Shown here piece after piece: positions 36,431-47,000 of a stretch of DNA of 64,000 nt; the stretch's first letter is position 1; each line of letters opens with the position of its first letter. This DNA comes from Cryobacterium sp. BB307. GTDB taxonomy: Bacteria; Actinomycetota; Actinomycetes; Actinomycetales; Microbacteriaceae. A model generated the notes under the pieces. The model made no database searches. It was not told the origin of the DNA and saw only the letters and a program-made list of their open reading frames with translations. A program made the translations under genes and the position numbers. Where the stretch lies: NCBI RefSeq assembly GCF_012274275.1, contig NZ_JAANZA010000001.1:124001-188000 (forward strand). The letters are read 5' to 3'.

Positions 36431-38272
36431 ATGGGATACCTGCCGTCAACGACAATTGCTGACGCGCTCCGGCGCATCCAGAAGGGCGACCTGATCCTGC
36501 CCGCCATCCAGCGAGAATATGTCTGGAAGCCGTCGCAGGTGATTGGCCTGTTCGACTCGATCATGCGCGGTTATCCCATCGGAAGTTTCCTGTCGTGGAA
36601 GGTTGAACCTGAGACCGTCACGAACTTCCGCTTCTACGGATTCCTCAAGGACTACAACGAGTTCAATGGGAGACACAACCCGACGCTCGACATCGCTCCG
36701 GGTCAGGCGGTCACAGCGGTGCTGGACGGCCAGCAGCGGCTCACGTCTCTAAATGTCGGTCTTCGCGGCACTTACGCCTACCGGCGCAAGCACGGGCGGA
36801 CCGCAAATTCCGACCATTACCCGATTCGCAAGCTCTACCTCAACGTGCTCGGAGAGGCCGAAGAGAACGAGGCGGGGCTGCGTTACGACTTCCGCCTCCT
36901 CACCGACAGCCAGCTGGCCGCGGCGGCCCCAGAGGAAGCGCGCTACTGGTTCCCGGTACATCGCGTGTTTGAGGCTGAGCAGGCATTCGACCTCTTCCCC
37001 GCGATTGCGGCCGCCGGCCTCGGAAACACTGAAAGCGCAGTGAGCCTGCTCGGTCAACTCTGGCAGTCGATCCACGCGGTGTCGGGCGTTCACTTCTACG
37101 AAGAAACCGACCAGGACGTTGAACGGGTATTGGACATTTTTATCCGCGTGAACTCGGCTGGCACTGTGCTCTCGTATAGCGATCTCCTGCTGTCCATCGC
37201 CACCGCGCAGTGGAAGGAGCGCGACGCTCGTAGCGCTATTCATGGGCTGGTTGATGCGCTCAACTCCAGCGGGCAGGGCTTCGCGTTTAGCCAGGATGTA
37301 GTCCTGAAGTCCGGACTTGTGCTCGCAGGCATCGGCGACATCGGCTTCAAGGTCAAGAACTTCAAGTCAGAGAACATGGCTACCCTCGACCGGGACTGGG
37401 ACTCCATCAGCGACTCCCTCAGGATCGCCGCCGGCCTGCTCAGCGACTTTGGCCTTTCGGCATCGACGTTAACTGCAGGCAGCGTGCTCATCCCGATCGC
37501 CTACTATGTTCATCGACGTGGGCTAACGCAGGGGTACCGCGAGTCCGTCGCCGACGCCGCGGACCGCGAAGCGCTGCGCTCATGGACTCTTCGCTCCCTG
37601 ATCATGCCGGGCATCTGGGGCTCGGGCCTCGACTCGTTGCTGCGAGATCTACGTCAGACAATCGACGACCACGGCGCAACCGCGTTCCCCAGCCCAGAGA
37701 TCGAAAAGCGGATGGCTGCACGCGGCAAGTCGCTCGCCGTCACGCCTGAGCAGATCGAAGACATTCTGCGGCTGCCCTACGGCGCGGCGCGCACGTTTGC
37801 AGTGTTGGCAATGCTTTTCCCACACGTTAACACCCGGAACATTCACCACGTCGACCACGTTTTCCCGCAATCGCTGCTATCGCGGTCGAAGCTAAAGCAG
37901 GCAGGTGTCGACAGAGACACCGTCGATGAGCTCCAGGCCATGCGCGACCAGCTCCCAAACCTCCAGCTGCTGGAAGGGAGCGAGAACATTTCAAAGTCCG
38001 ACGCTCTGCCAACCGTCTGGGCCTCGTCCGTTTACACGACTCCAGAAACTTACCGGGCATATCTCGACCGGCACGAGATTGCACGACTCCCAGCCGACAT
38101 AACTGAGTTCGCCGACTTTTTCGCCGAACGCCGCGCAGCCCTCGCGCGACGCATTTCCCGCATCCTCGGCGGGACTCTTACAGCGACCGAGAGTATCGAT
38201 CGAGAGAGCACAGGCGCAGCGCTTGTGGCGAGTATCGATGAAGAGTTCGCTGAATCGGCTTACGCCGAGTAA
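36431..38272 (+). CDS. GmrSD-type (DUF262-DUF1524) type IV restriction enzyme, BrxU-like
   Basis: A 613-residue fused DUF262-DUF1524 protein of the GmrSD family, which cleaves DNA carrying modified cytosines in a nucleotide-dependent way. The DUF262 part has LPAIQREYVWKPSQVIGLFD near residues 24-43 and DGQQRLTSL near 101-109, the nucleotide-binding core. The C-terminal DUF1524 nuclease part has HHVDHVFPQSLL near 473-484 (a beta-beta-alpha metal His-x-x-x-His/Asp type site) and LPNLQLLEGSENISKSDAL near 510-528, supplying the Asn and Lys of the fold. It is transcribed divergently from BREX-2. GmrSD proteins beside BREX, called BrxU in other systems, cover phages whose modified DNA evades methylation-based defence. 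Confidence 0.85.
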   Translation: MGYLPSTTIADALRRIQKGDLILPAIQREYVWKPSQVIGLFDSIMRGYPIGSFLSWKVEPETVTNFRFYGFLKDYNEFNGRHNPTLDIAPGQAVTAVLDGQQRLTSLNVGLRGTYAYRRKHGRTANSDHYPIRKLYLNVLGEAEENEAGLRYDFRLLTDSQLAAAAPEEARYWFPVHRVFEAEQAFDLFPAIAAAGLGNTESAVSLLGQLWQSIHAVSGVHFYEETDQDVERVLDIFIRVNSAGTVLSYSDLLLSIATAQWKERDARSAIHGLVDALNSSGQGFAFSQDVVLKSGLVLAGIGDIGFKVKNFKSENMATLDRDWDSISDSLRIAAGLLSDFGLSASTLTAGSVLIPIAYYVHRRGLTQGYRESVADAADREALRSWTLRSLIMPGIWGSGLDSLLRDLRQTIDDHGATAFPSPEIEKRMAARGKSLAVTPEQIEDILRLPYGAARTFAVLAMLFPHVNTRNIHHVDHVFPQSLLSRSKLKQAGVDRDTVDELQAMRDQLPNLQLLEGSENISKSDALPTVWASSVYTTPETYRAYLDRHEIARLPADITEFADFFAERRAALARRISRILGGTLTATESIDRESTGAALVASIDEEFAESAYAE

Positions 38273-38405
38273 TGGTGGATCACCGGCCCACGAGCGAGGT
38301 CGACACGGGGTTAGCGCCCCGCCAGCCCTTCACCTGCGCCGCGACCAGCGGCTGAGACCGAAACGCCGAGCATCGTGAGTCCCGGCGCGGGCGACAACCC
38401 GCCCG

Positions 38406-39794
38406 TTACCGGAGCGCAGGGGTGCGAGCTTTCGCCGGCTGACCGATCAACCAGGAACCCACCCGGTCAACCTCCGTCGCGTTGAACGAGACCTGTTCGC
38501 GCGCGAAGGGGAGGATCTGGTCGAGAAAAGCCTCATGGCCGCCGTTGAAGGGGTCCTCGGCCGTCCCCTCAACGTAAAGGATGATCATTCGGGCCTCGCG
38601 ACGATCCGCTTTGAGTCGTATGACTCTCCCCATTCGTTGAACCATCTGACGCCTCGTCTGGCTTGCGGCGACGATGACCGCGAGTTCAGCTTCCGGCACG
38701 TCGATACCTTCGTCGAGTATTCGAGGTGCGCAAAGAACCTTGATCTTTCCACCAGCGAACCGGCGCAACTTTTCTTCGCGTTCGGACGCGGGTGAGTCAC
38801 TCGTCAACGGCCAGGCGGAAGTCTGCCTGTCGATGAGCCAGGCCAACCGCGTTGCACTTTCCTTCGTTTCGGTAAGAACAAGAGTGCCTGAGAGGTCGGC
38901 GAACGCGTCCCCCAACTTTGCGACGAAGTCCTCTTTGTCTTTGGCCTCCGCGAGAATGGAACGCCGCAGTGCGAAGGCCGCCATGTACTTCGAGCACAGC
39001 TCGGTCTCTGCGTCCCACACTGGCCGCTTCTGGTCGCCGCCAGGCCTCAGACGGCGCTGCACCAAACTGAAGAACTCGCTCCAGTCATCCGGATAGAAGT
39101 ACTCACCCCTCAGCTTGAAACGCGCATCCGAGGCGTCTTCGCTCGCCTTCTTGTAGGCCTTGCTCTCCGAAGCGTTGAACGTCGTCCCAACCAACGCAAC
39201 TCTGAAGGGAGAGACGACTTTGTCGCGGAGTGCCTCGCTGTAGCCATAGGAGGACACGATTGGGCCAAAGTACGGAGCGAGGTACGTTTCAATTCCGCTA
39301 TCTTGCTGACGCTCATATGTCCCGGAGAGCGCAAGCCGCCGCTCGAACGCCGGATGCAGGGCCTTCGAAAATTGAGCCGAACCGTACCGATGAACCTCAT
39401 CCGCTACCAGCAGGCCGAGGCTCGTTGGAAGCGGAGGGTTTTTGCATGCCGACTGGACGGTGGACACGATTACATCGAAGTCACGAAAGGAGTCTCTCCG
39501 TCCTGACGTGAACGCCCCGACCCGTGCCTGAGGAAGCTTTCGTCGAATGTCCAAATGCCACTGGGTCAACAGCGCCCTTGTGGGCACCAAGACGAGTGCT
39601 TTGCCGCCTTCTGCGACTACCTGACGGATCGCGGCAATTCCCACCAAGGACTTGCCGGTCCCGGTAATCGCCTCGACCACACCCCGGGAGCCGCTGTCCT
39701 CCCAGGCGCCAAGTGCTTTCTTCTGCCAATTCCTCAACGACGGGCCGACGTAAGAACCGTCAAACGCGAGTGGTTCGTAGCGCTCGTCGGTCAT
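38406..39794 (-). CDS. XPB/SSL2-like superfamily 2 helicase
   Basis: A 462-residue SF2 helicase with the layout of XPB-like DNA helicases. Walker A EAITGTGKSLVGIAA is near residues 42-56, the Walker B region LLVADEVHRYG near 137-147, motif III ALSGT (SGT where SAT is usual) near 162-166, motif V-like APRILDEGIDVPEAEL near 361-376, and motif VI QMVQRMGRVIRL near 390-401. The ATG at 39794 has a GAGGAAGAGGA ribosome site just upstream; the longer frame upstream is unlikely. It is the last gene of a minus-strand run with sbcC 73 bases ahead. A five-base GC hairpin follows the stop. It may unwind DNA for the neighbouring nuclease proteins. Confidence 0.8.
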   Translation of the reverse strand: MTDERYEPLAFDGSYVGPSLRNWQKKALGAWEDSGSRGVVEAITGTGKSLVGIAAIRQVVAEGGKALVLVPTRALLTQWHLDIRRKLPQARVGAFTSGRRDSFRDFDVIVSTVQSACKNPPLPTSLGLLVADEVHRYGSAQFSKALHPAFERRLALSGTYERQQDSGIETYLAPYFGPIVSSYGYSEALRDKVVSPFRVALVGTTFNASESKAYKKASEDASDARFKLRGEYFYPDDWSEFFSLVQRRLRPGGDQKRPVWDAETELCSKYMAAFALRRSILAEAKDKEDFVAKLGDAFADLSGTLVLTETKESATRLAWLIDRQTSAWPLTSDSPASEREEKLRRFAGGKIKVLCAPRILDEGIDVPEAELAVIVAASQTRRQMVQRMGRVIRLKADRREARMIILYVEGTAEDPFNGGHEAFLDQILPFAREQVSFNATEVDRVGSWLIGQPAKARTPALR

Positions 39795-39867
39795 TTTGTC
39801 CTCTTCCTCAATTGCATTGATGTGGGATTGGGACGCGTGGCGTCTGCCCACTCGTCTTCTTCGAGCA

Positions 39868-42822
39868 TCAGACCTGCACGATCTCGCTCCAGCCACCGTC
39901 GGCCACTCGGATCGTCAGCTTCGCGGGTATCTGCTCTTTCATCGCCTCGACATGGCTAATGAGTCCGATCGTCCGACCACCCGCTCGAAGACTGTCAAGA
40001 GTGCTCATTGCGATCTCCAAGGTGTCACCGTCGAGGGAACCGAATCCTTCATCGACAAAGAGCGTGTCAAGGGTGATGCCACCAGCCTGGTTTGTGACAA
40101 CCTCCGCCAAACCCAAAGCAAGTGCTAGCGAGGCAAGAAAGTTCTCACCGCCCGACAGCGAATGCGTTGCCCGCGCTCTGCCGGTGTGCTGGTCGAGGAT
40201 GGCGAGTCCAAGACCCGATCGCGCCTTCCGATACTGCACGCTGTCATCGTGCTGAAGCTCGTACCGACCCGCCGTCATTGTGCGAAGGCGACCGTTGGCT
40301 GCCGCGACGATCTCTTCGAGTTGCGCGGCCAGTACGTAGGCCTCCAGACGCATCCTCTTGGTGTTTGCGCCCGCGCCCTGAACTGTTTCTGCGAGACTCG
40401 CTATCTCTTCGTATTCAGCACTGATCTTGGCCGATTCGGCTGCCCTGGCGCGAACCTTCACGAGTAAATTCTCGAACTGGACGTGCCGCTCTTGGACACC
40501 GCCGCGACTTTCGGTAACTCGTTCCAGCGAGCCTCGGGACTCGGCCGCCGCGAGCGCTGCTGCGTCCAGCGAGACGAGTTCGTCCGGCAAACCCTGTAGT
40601 TCGGAGTCCTCCAGCGTCGCCGTGGCGATCGCCCTGGCCTTCTCGTGCTCCAGGATGCGAGTTTCCAGCTCGCTCTGGCGCTCCGCCGACAGCAAAGCGG
40701 CCGAGGCAGCCTCAGGCGACGTCAATCCAGTCTTCTCGAGTTCGACTTGTACGGACTCGGCCGCCGATGAACGAATCGCAATCTTGTCCTCACGTGCGGC
40801 GATCGCCTCGGCCAGACTCCTCGCGACAGCGATACGTGTCCGGAGCGCCGCAGCCCGCTCGGAAACACTTGAGAAGTCGCCTCGATGCCGGTGAACACGC
40901 GTAGACAATGCACTCACGCGTTCCTTTGCAGCAGCGCGGCCAGTCTCCGCCTCCCGTAGCCGTTCGTTCAGGACGGCGTCGCCAGCGCTGAGTTGCTCAA
41001 TTTCCGCTGTCAGCTCTGTCTGCTTCTCCTCAAGCAGCGTGACTCGCGCTTTAGCAGCTTCCGCAGCGGCGAGCGCGGCAACGGCGAGGCGCAATTCACC
41101 CTCGAGGTCGTCAACCGACATGCCACCGGATGCGGCGATCGATGCGGCGTGATCTTCGCTGACAGTCCGGGCAGAAGCCGTGGCCAACTCCAGTGCTGCC
41201 TTTGCCCTATCGAGTTCGATGCGAGCCGCGTCGATGTCGGCTTCCGTGACAACGTCAAAGTCAGACGTAGCCGGGGCTGGATGCTCGACTGAACCGCATA
41301 CCTGACAGGCTTCTCCGGGGGTGAGGTCGCGGGCAAGTTCGCCAGCGTAGCCGCGCATTCGCTGGATCAGCAGCTCTTCCAGGAAATTCGCTGCGGTCGA
41401 GTGGATTGCACTCGCTTCTAGTTCAGCTCGACGAGCATCCTCGAGCCGACCCCCCAGCTCAGTCGTCTTGTCAGCAGCGAGGCGCTTCTTGCGAAGCTGT
41501 GCTTCCAGTTCCCTTGCGTCCGATTCACGAGCCGCCTCCACCCTTTCTTCGGTTAGGGTCTCCAGGCCAGCGGAGATCAGGCCGGGGAGCTCGACCAAAG
41601 GGGCGGCATTACGGTCTCGTTCCGTCCTTAGGCTTTCTAGCTGCGATTCCAGAACTGCCAATTCGGTCTCGATTTCGGGGAGGGCCACCTCATCACCAAT
41701 GACGTCTTCGAGGGTTCCGAGCACTCGAGATTGGTCGTCTACCTCCCGTGCAAGCGTCTCGCCGTTGGCAGCGTCACCGCCGGATCCGTAACCCTCTCGT
41801 TCTGATTTCTCTCGGTTCTCGGCTGCGGCCAATACGGCGTCTGCGGCCTCCAACGCGGCCAAGTGAGGCGCCACGCCCGAAGCCTGCAGACCCAGTCGGA
41901 GAGTTTCACGAGCAGCGTTGATCTCTTCGCCCTCTAGTTCCAGCTGGTGGAGTTGGGCCCGTGCAGAGTTGCGGCGCTGCTGCCTGTCCCGCTGCTCGAC
42001 AAGCTCGCGATGAGCAGCGTCATCGGCCTGGAACTTCTCTTGGGCAGCGGAAACCGCGTCGGTGGCTGCGCGCAGTTTGTCGCCGAGCACGGCGCTCCCA
42101 ACTTCGAACCACTCCTCGCTTCCCGCCGATACCGCACTGACTGACCCGGCGTTTTCACCCAGGAGAGCAACGGCAGTCTCGACGTCGCGTTCGACCTGCA
42201 CTCGAGTGGATTCCAACTGAGCGGAAAGCACCTTGCTCCGCTCGACAATCGCCTTCTCGTACTCTTCAAATCGGCTTGTGCCGAACAGCGTTTGCAGTAC
42301 CGCTTGCCGTTCGTCATTCCTCGCCTGTAGGAACTCCTGGAATCGGTTCTGTGCGAGCAGGATCACCTGAAGAAATTGGTCCTTGTTCAAACTTAGGATG
42401 CGCGCCAGCTCGTGTCCCACGTCGACGGCCCGGGCGGCGATACCTACCCACTGCTCGTTCTCCCAGCTGTGTAACTCCGCCTCCGCCTTCTGGGTGGTCA
42501 CACCTCCGCCCCGCAGCGCCGGCCGCTCGAATTCGGGTGTCCGTTTCACTCGATAGCGAGTGCTGCCGACGGTGAACTCGAGAATCACGTACGTCGGCTC
42601 ACCGATGTCGCAGTGGTGGCTGCGCAATTGCGCCTGCGTGCCGTCGAACCGCGGAACCGCGTTGTAGAGCGCGAAGCACACCGCATCGAGGATGCTGGAC
42701 TTTCCCGCGCCGGTCTTGCCTGCTATGAGGAAGATGCCGTCATCGGCGAAGGCTTCGAAGTCGACGTGCTGCACGCCCTTGTATGGTCCGAATCCCGCGA
42801 TCTCGAGCCTGTTGATCCTCAC
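39868..42822 (-). CDS. sbcC: SbcC, Rad50-like exonuclease ATPase subunit
   Basis: A 984-residue SbcC. The N-terminus MRINRLEIAGFGPYKG is followed by Walker A AGKTGAGKSSILDAVCFAL near residues 33-51. The zinc-hook CxxC (EACQVCGSVEHP) lies near residue 515 between long coiled coils. The C-terminal ABC signature SLSGGENFLASLALALG is near 892-908 and Walker B LFVDEGFGSLD near 926-936. With SbcD it forms the nuclease that opens hairpins and protein-blocked ends. The start is GTG at 42820-42822, overlapping the sbcD stop by four bases; the longer frame upstream overlaps sbcD in another frame. It could be the housekeeping copy or a defence-dedicated paralogue. Confidence 0.93.
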   Translation of the reverse strand: MRINRLEIAGFGPYKGVQHVDFEAFADDGIFLIAGKTGAGKSSILDAVCFALYNAVPRFDGTQAQLRSHHCDIGEPTYVILEFTVGSTRYRVKRTPEFERPALRGGGVTTQKAEAELHSWENEQWVGIAARAVDVGHELARILSLNKDQFLQVILLAQNRFQEFLQARNDERQAVLQTLFGTSRFEEYEKAIVERSKVLSAQLESTRVQVERDVETAVALLGENAGSVSAVSAGSEEWFEVGSAVLGDKLRAATDAVSAAQEKFQADDAAHRELVEQRDRQQRRNSARAQLHQLELEGEEINAARETLRLGLQASGVAPHLAALEAADAVLAAAENREKSEREGYGSGGDAANGETLAREVDDQSRVLGTLEDVIGDEVALPEIETELAVLESQLESLRTERDRNAAPLVELPGLISAGLETLTEERVEAARESDARELEAQLRKKRLAADKTTELGGRLEDARRAELEASAIHSTAANFLEELLIQRMRGYAGELARDLTPGEACQVCGSVEHPAPATSDFDVVTEADIDAARIELDRAKAALELATASARTVSEDHAASIAASGGMSVDDLEGELRLAVAALAAAEAAKARVTLLEEKQTELTAEIEQLSAGDAVLNERLREAETGRAAAKERVSALSTRVHRHRGDFSSVSERAAALRTRIAVARSLAEAIAAREDKIAIRSSAAESVQVELEKTGLTSPEAASAALLSAERQSELETRILEHEKARAIATATLEDSELQGLPDELVSLDAAALAAAESRGSLERVTESRGGVQERHVQFENLLVKVRARAAESAKISAEYEEIASLAETVQGAGANTKRMRLEAYVLAAQLEEIVAAANGRLRTMTAGRYELQHDDSVQYRKARSGLGLAILDQHTGRARATHSLSGGENFLASLALALGLAEVVTNQAGGITLDTLFVDEGFGSLDGDTLEIAMSTLDSLRAGGRTIGLISHVEAMKEQIPAKLTIRVADGGWSEIVQV

Positions 42823-44009
42823 GCCTCCACCTCCCTGGCACTTCGTTCGGCGATGACCGCCGCGATTACGGCGCGCTCGGCGACTGTAGTCCCGACCCCG
42901 TTCCGGACATGCTCGAGGAATCCGTCGACGATCTCGCTGTCCGACTTCAGGCGAAGGCGCTCGGCGTACGTTGCTCCGGATGCCTCGGTCACGATCGAGG
43001 GACGGTGTTCCAGGTGCGCGCACCAAGGGAACCGAGCCTGCAATCTGCGCATTGCGTCCAGCGGCCTTGCCTGATCGGTCAGGAAGGCACAAACCCAATC
43101 GTTCTCGTAGTTCGCAAGCGCAGGGTCACCGAGGAGTTCATCGAGAGTGCCAGTAAGCACGCTGAGCCGACGGGGGATTGGGAGGTCAACCCATTCTGCC
43201 CCGGCGAGACCGTTAGCGTTCAGGTCAACAAGCCACACACCTCGTGGCTTTGCCGCTTCGCTGAACGAGTAATGGAGGGGCGCGCCGCTATAGCGCACAC
43301 TGTCGCTGAGTTGCGCACGGCCGTGGATGTGCCCAAGTGCGACATAGTCGACCCCGTCGAAGGTACTAAGTGGTACCACGTCGAGTCCGCCCGCGGTGAG
43401 GTCACGCTCGAGTCCCGGAGTTTGGCTAACCATGCCGCGTTCATGATCAAGATCCGGGGCACCAACGTTTGCTGCGAAGCAATGCGACAGAACCACCGAA
43501 CGAGTTCCGCGTTCACGGACATCCGCGCGAATGTTGTCCATCGCCATCCGCAGTACGTCTGCCTGAGTTCGGAGTTCGACGTCCGGATACCGGTGTCTCA
43601 CAAGTGCTGGCTCAAGAAACGGAATGCCATAGATGGCGACATTTCCGTGCTCGTCCGAAAGCTCAATCGGCCTGTCGTGGAGCTCCGGTCGGGTGACCAC
43701 GTGAATACCCGCGAGAGACGCGAAATCGGATTGGAAGCCGAGGCGGGTCGCGGAATCATGATTGCCGCTGGTGAGCACGACAGTGGCACCGGTCCCGCGA
43801 ATTTCGCGCAGAACATCCGTCAGCACCTCGTAGTACTCGGCGGCTGGGGTCGCTGAATCGAACACATCCCCAGCAACAAGCACAACGTCGACATGGTTGT
43901 CCCGTACGACGGTCACAAGTGCGTCCAGCACTTCCCGTAGATGGCCGGTGGTCGGATGCCCGTGGAACGTGCGTCCGATATGCCAATCAGAGGTGTGAAG
44001 GAGTCTCAT
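42819..44009 (-). CDS. sbcD: SbcD, Mre11-like exonuclease subunit
   Basis: A 396-residue metallophosphoesterase nuclease. All metal-ligand motifs are present: SDWHIGRTFHG (Asp8, His10), VLVAGDVFDSATP near residue 43, SGNHDSATRLG near 80, VVLSHCFAAN near 157, and ALGHIHGRAQL near 207. The C-terminal part is the capping domain that contacts SbcC. It is translationally coupled to sbcC and begins 36 bases after the end of the DUF4011 helicase gene, so all are likely on one transcript. The ATG is unambiguous. Confidence 0.93.
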   Translation of the reverse strand: MRLLHTSDWHIGRTFHGHPTTGHLREVLDALVTVVRDNHVDVVLVAGDVFDSATPAAEYYEVLTDVLREIRGTGATVVLTSGNHDSATRLGFQSDFASLAGIHVVTRPELHDRPIELSDEHGNVAIYGIPFLEPALVRHRYPDVELRTQADVLRMAMDNIRADVRERGTRSVVLSHCFAANVGAPDLDHERGMVSQTPGLERDLTAGGLDVVPLSTFDGVDYVALGHIHGRAQLSDSVRYSGAPLHYSFSEAAKPRGVWLVDLNANGLAGAEWVDLPIPRRLSVLTGTLDELLGDPALANYENDWVCAFLTDQARPLDAMRRLQARFPWCAHLEHRPSIVTEASGATYAERLRLKSDSEIVDGFLEHVRNGVGTTVAERAVIAAVIAERSAREVEA

Positions 44010-44045
44010 TGGACCAATGTATTGGTGAGCACCGACACTGCTTCC

Positions 44046-47000
44046 CTATAACGCAATCACGTAGTCGCCGCTCATTCCTAGGACTCCACGGGCCACCCCG
44101 GATTCGAGGGCAGCGTCGAGCCTCTTCCGAATACCCGCGGTCACCCGGGAGATGCCGAATGCCAGCGCGGTTGAGCGGACCAGTTCCTCGCGGCTCGCAC
44201 CTAGCCCAACCGTTGCCACGTCCCGCATTGCGTTCACGAGTTCAACCAAACTGATCTCCTCCACGGGGCGGCCCGAACCTGGTTGCGACCTCGCCCAACC
44301 CGCGTGTGCATCCGGCCCGGTCGATGACAGGTAGAAGAACCCCTCATTGTCGCGAACGAGTTCTGGCTGGGGAACAGCGAGAACGTCCTGTACTCGCTTG
44401 GCGGTGACCCTCTGCATGCCGCATGATTGGCCGATCAGACGAGCGAACCTTCCAGGCTCGACGGGTCCCTCCACTGCAACGATAGAAACGCCGATCTGGC
44501 GAACAATCGCAACCGTAGGCGGATCGAAAAGTTGATCCAAGTAATACGGTTGCCCGATAACCTGAATCGGCCAAGCCGACCATTCCGGCACAGCGTGAAA
44601 TGCGCCGCTTGGCAAAGAGGATCGCTCTTCGGTGCGCGTCGCGATGGCCACCGGAGACGCATGGTCTATAGCCGCAGGCTCCAGAGACGAAGTCGTCGCC
44701 AGCTTGGCGACAGGCTCGCCCATCGCAGCGCCCGGTGCGGGCGCTACTCTGCCTTCCGACGTAGCAGAATGCCCGGTCACGCCCTGCAGACTCTCGAACA
44801 GCGCCCGGTCAACGGCGCTCTTGATTCGCTCGAGTTCCCCCTCCCTGTCGCGAAGCCAAGTCGGCATCCAAATACGCTCCACCGCCGGCCAGCCCATCTT
44901 GTTACGCAGGAGCGAGACCGGCAGCGCGTCTCGGTCCCCTACGGTGGCGCGCGAGTACCAGCGTTCACCGTCGAGGAGGATGCCGAGGACATACCGGCTG
45001 GGGTCTTCAGGATCGCGGACCGCGATATCAACCTTGAAGTCAGACAGACCGACCTCAGCTACTGCATCAATTCCGTAAGCGTTCAGAGCGCTGAGCACCG
45101 ATTCGCGGTGTCTATCTGGTGGCCGTACTGTGCGGGCTGACAGCCCCCCTGATGTCTGCGCTCCGTTCCTTGCCAGATCCAAATACGCTCGGAGGTCCTT
45201 CAACCCTTGCGATGACGATTGGTCCGCCCGTAGCTCCGCGGGCTCGAAGGAGCAGTAGACGATCACCTGCTTGCGCGCACGCGTGATCGCGACGTTGAGG
45301 CGTCGCTGCCCGCCTTGGTGGATGATCGGCCCGAAGTTGAGTGGGACTACACCCCGCTCATTCTTGCTGAAGGCGATCGAGAAGAGAATGACATCTCTCT
45401 CATGACCCTGCACGCTCTCCAGGTTCCAAACCAGAACTTCCTCACCGTCCGGCCCGTCATTCAACGCTGCTTGGAGCACGTCATCATCAACGTCCTCGAG
45501 CAACGACTGGATGAGCTTCTGCTGTGGTTGGTTGAGCGTGACGACGCCTATGCTGCTGTTGCGCAGCTTGGGGTCATGCACCCGACGCCCGATCTCGTCG
45601 ACTATCGCCTTCGCTTCCCGGAGGTTCGTGCCTTCCGGGGCTCGTCTCGTTTGTCCGCCCACGGTGTAGCTCTCTCGCTCACTCGTCGTGGGCCGCACGA
45701 ACTGACCGTCGATTTTGACGAACGACACTCCCTTGTCATCGAGGCGAGCCGAAGATGCGGGGAAGGTGCTCAGGTTTCCGTCGTAGTACTCGCTGTTGGA
45801 GAAGGCAATGAGGGATTCGTCTTCACTCCTGTAGTGCCACGAGAGCATGAGTTCGGGAACCCTGGCCTGTACGCATTCGGTAAGAATGCTCTCCTCGTCG
45901 CGCACAATTTCATCGCCCTCTTGTTCCTCCTCACCGTCATCCGTGAATGAGACCTGCGCCACGGATGTCGGCGGCATCTGCTTCGAGTCGCCGACGATCA
46001 CGGCGGATCGGCCTCGCCCGAGCGCCCCAATGGCATGAGGAACCTTGATCTGCGATGCCTCATCGAAGATGACAAGGTCAAAGGGCTCCAGGCCCGCATC
46101 GAGGAATCGGACCGCGGAGTCTGGGCTCGCCAGCACACAAGGGGTCAGGCGCGAGATTACATGCCAGTGGTCCAGCATGAGTCGTCGGATGGGTTTTCCA
46201 CCCCGTGTTTTCGTCAGTTCGCGCTTGAGTTCGCCGACCGCGCCCACAGTCACAGAGCCCGAGAATCCTCGGGTTTCGATCATGTCCGCGCCGAGAATGC
46301 CTGGCGCGATGGAGCGAAGCAACTCCGACGCCGCATCGAAGGAACGAACTGTGGCATCGTGGGCCGGTCCATCGAAGGAGTCGAGGTTCTCATCATCGAT
46401 CTGGCGTTGCAACACTGCGGCATAAAACCCGCGGTCGAATGCGGACTGGGCGTCACGATAGTGAACCGCTCCCCGCACTAGCGTCCAGACAGCATCCTCA
46501 AGACCGAGGGCAGCTATCCGTCCGGCGACCGTTCGCAACGCACTCCATCGTTGAAGCTGGATCAGTCCGCGGTCGCGTCCGTCCCGGTACCACTGGTCGA
46601 TTCTTTCGGAGACCAAACCGGCCAGGTTCCTGTCACCGCGCCAGAGTTCGATGCTCTTGTCATCGGCGTCGATCGCAGCGAGGAGGTTGTCGATCGACGT
46701 GCCGAGCAGCCCGAGTCGTGAGACCACATCCGCGGGCGCCTGAGCGAGCAGGCTACGGAGCCGTTGCCGCGCCGCCGTCGGTAGTGGCGACGCGAATGCC
46801 ACCGCTTCGTCGCGGTTGGCGATGAAGGCGAGTATGTCAGCCTGTACCGATGCCTCCAGCGGGTTGGCGTTGTCAGGAACCTCAAGGCCAGGGACGTCGC
46901 GTGCTGCATTGAGAACGGCGGTGCCCGCCGCTTGGAGCTCTTCGATGCTGGTGAGTTGTGAGTCAAGGTTCTCGGGGAGCACCTCGGTACCAGGCACAAG

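Noticed and set aside
42823..43098. N-terminal extension of SbcC
   Set aside because: The added residues are arginine-rich shadow of sbcD; the Rad50-type start MRINRLEIAGF matches the GTG at 42822.
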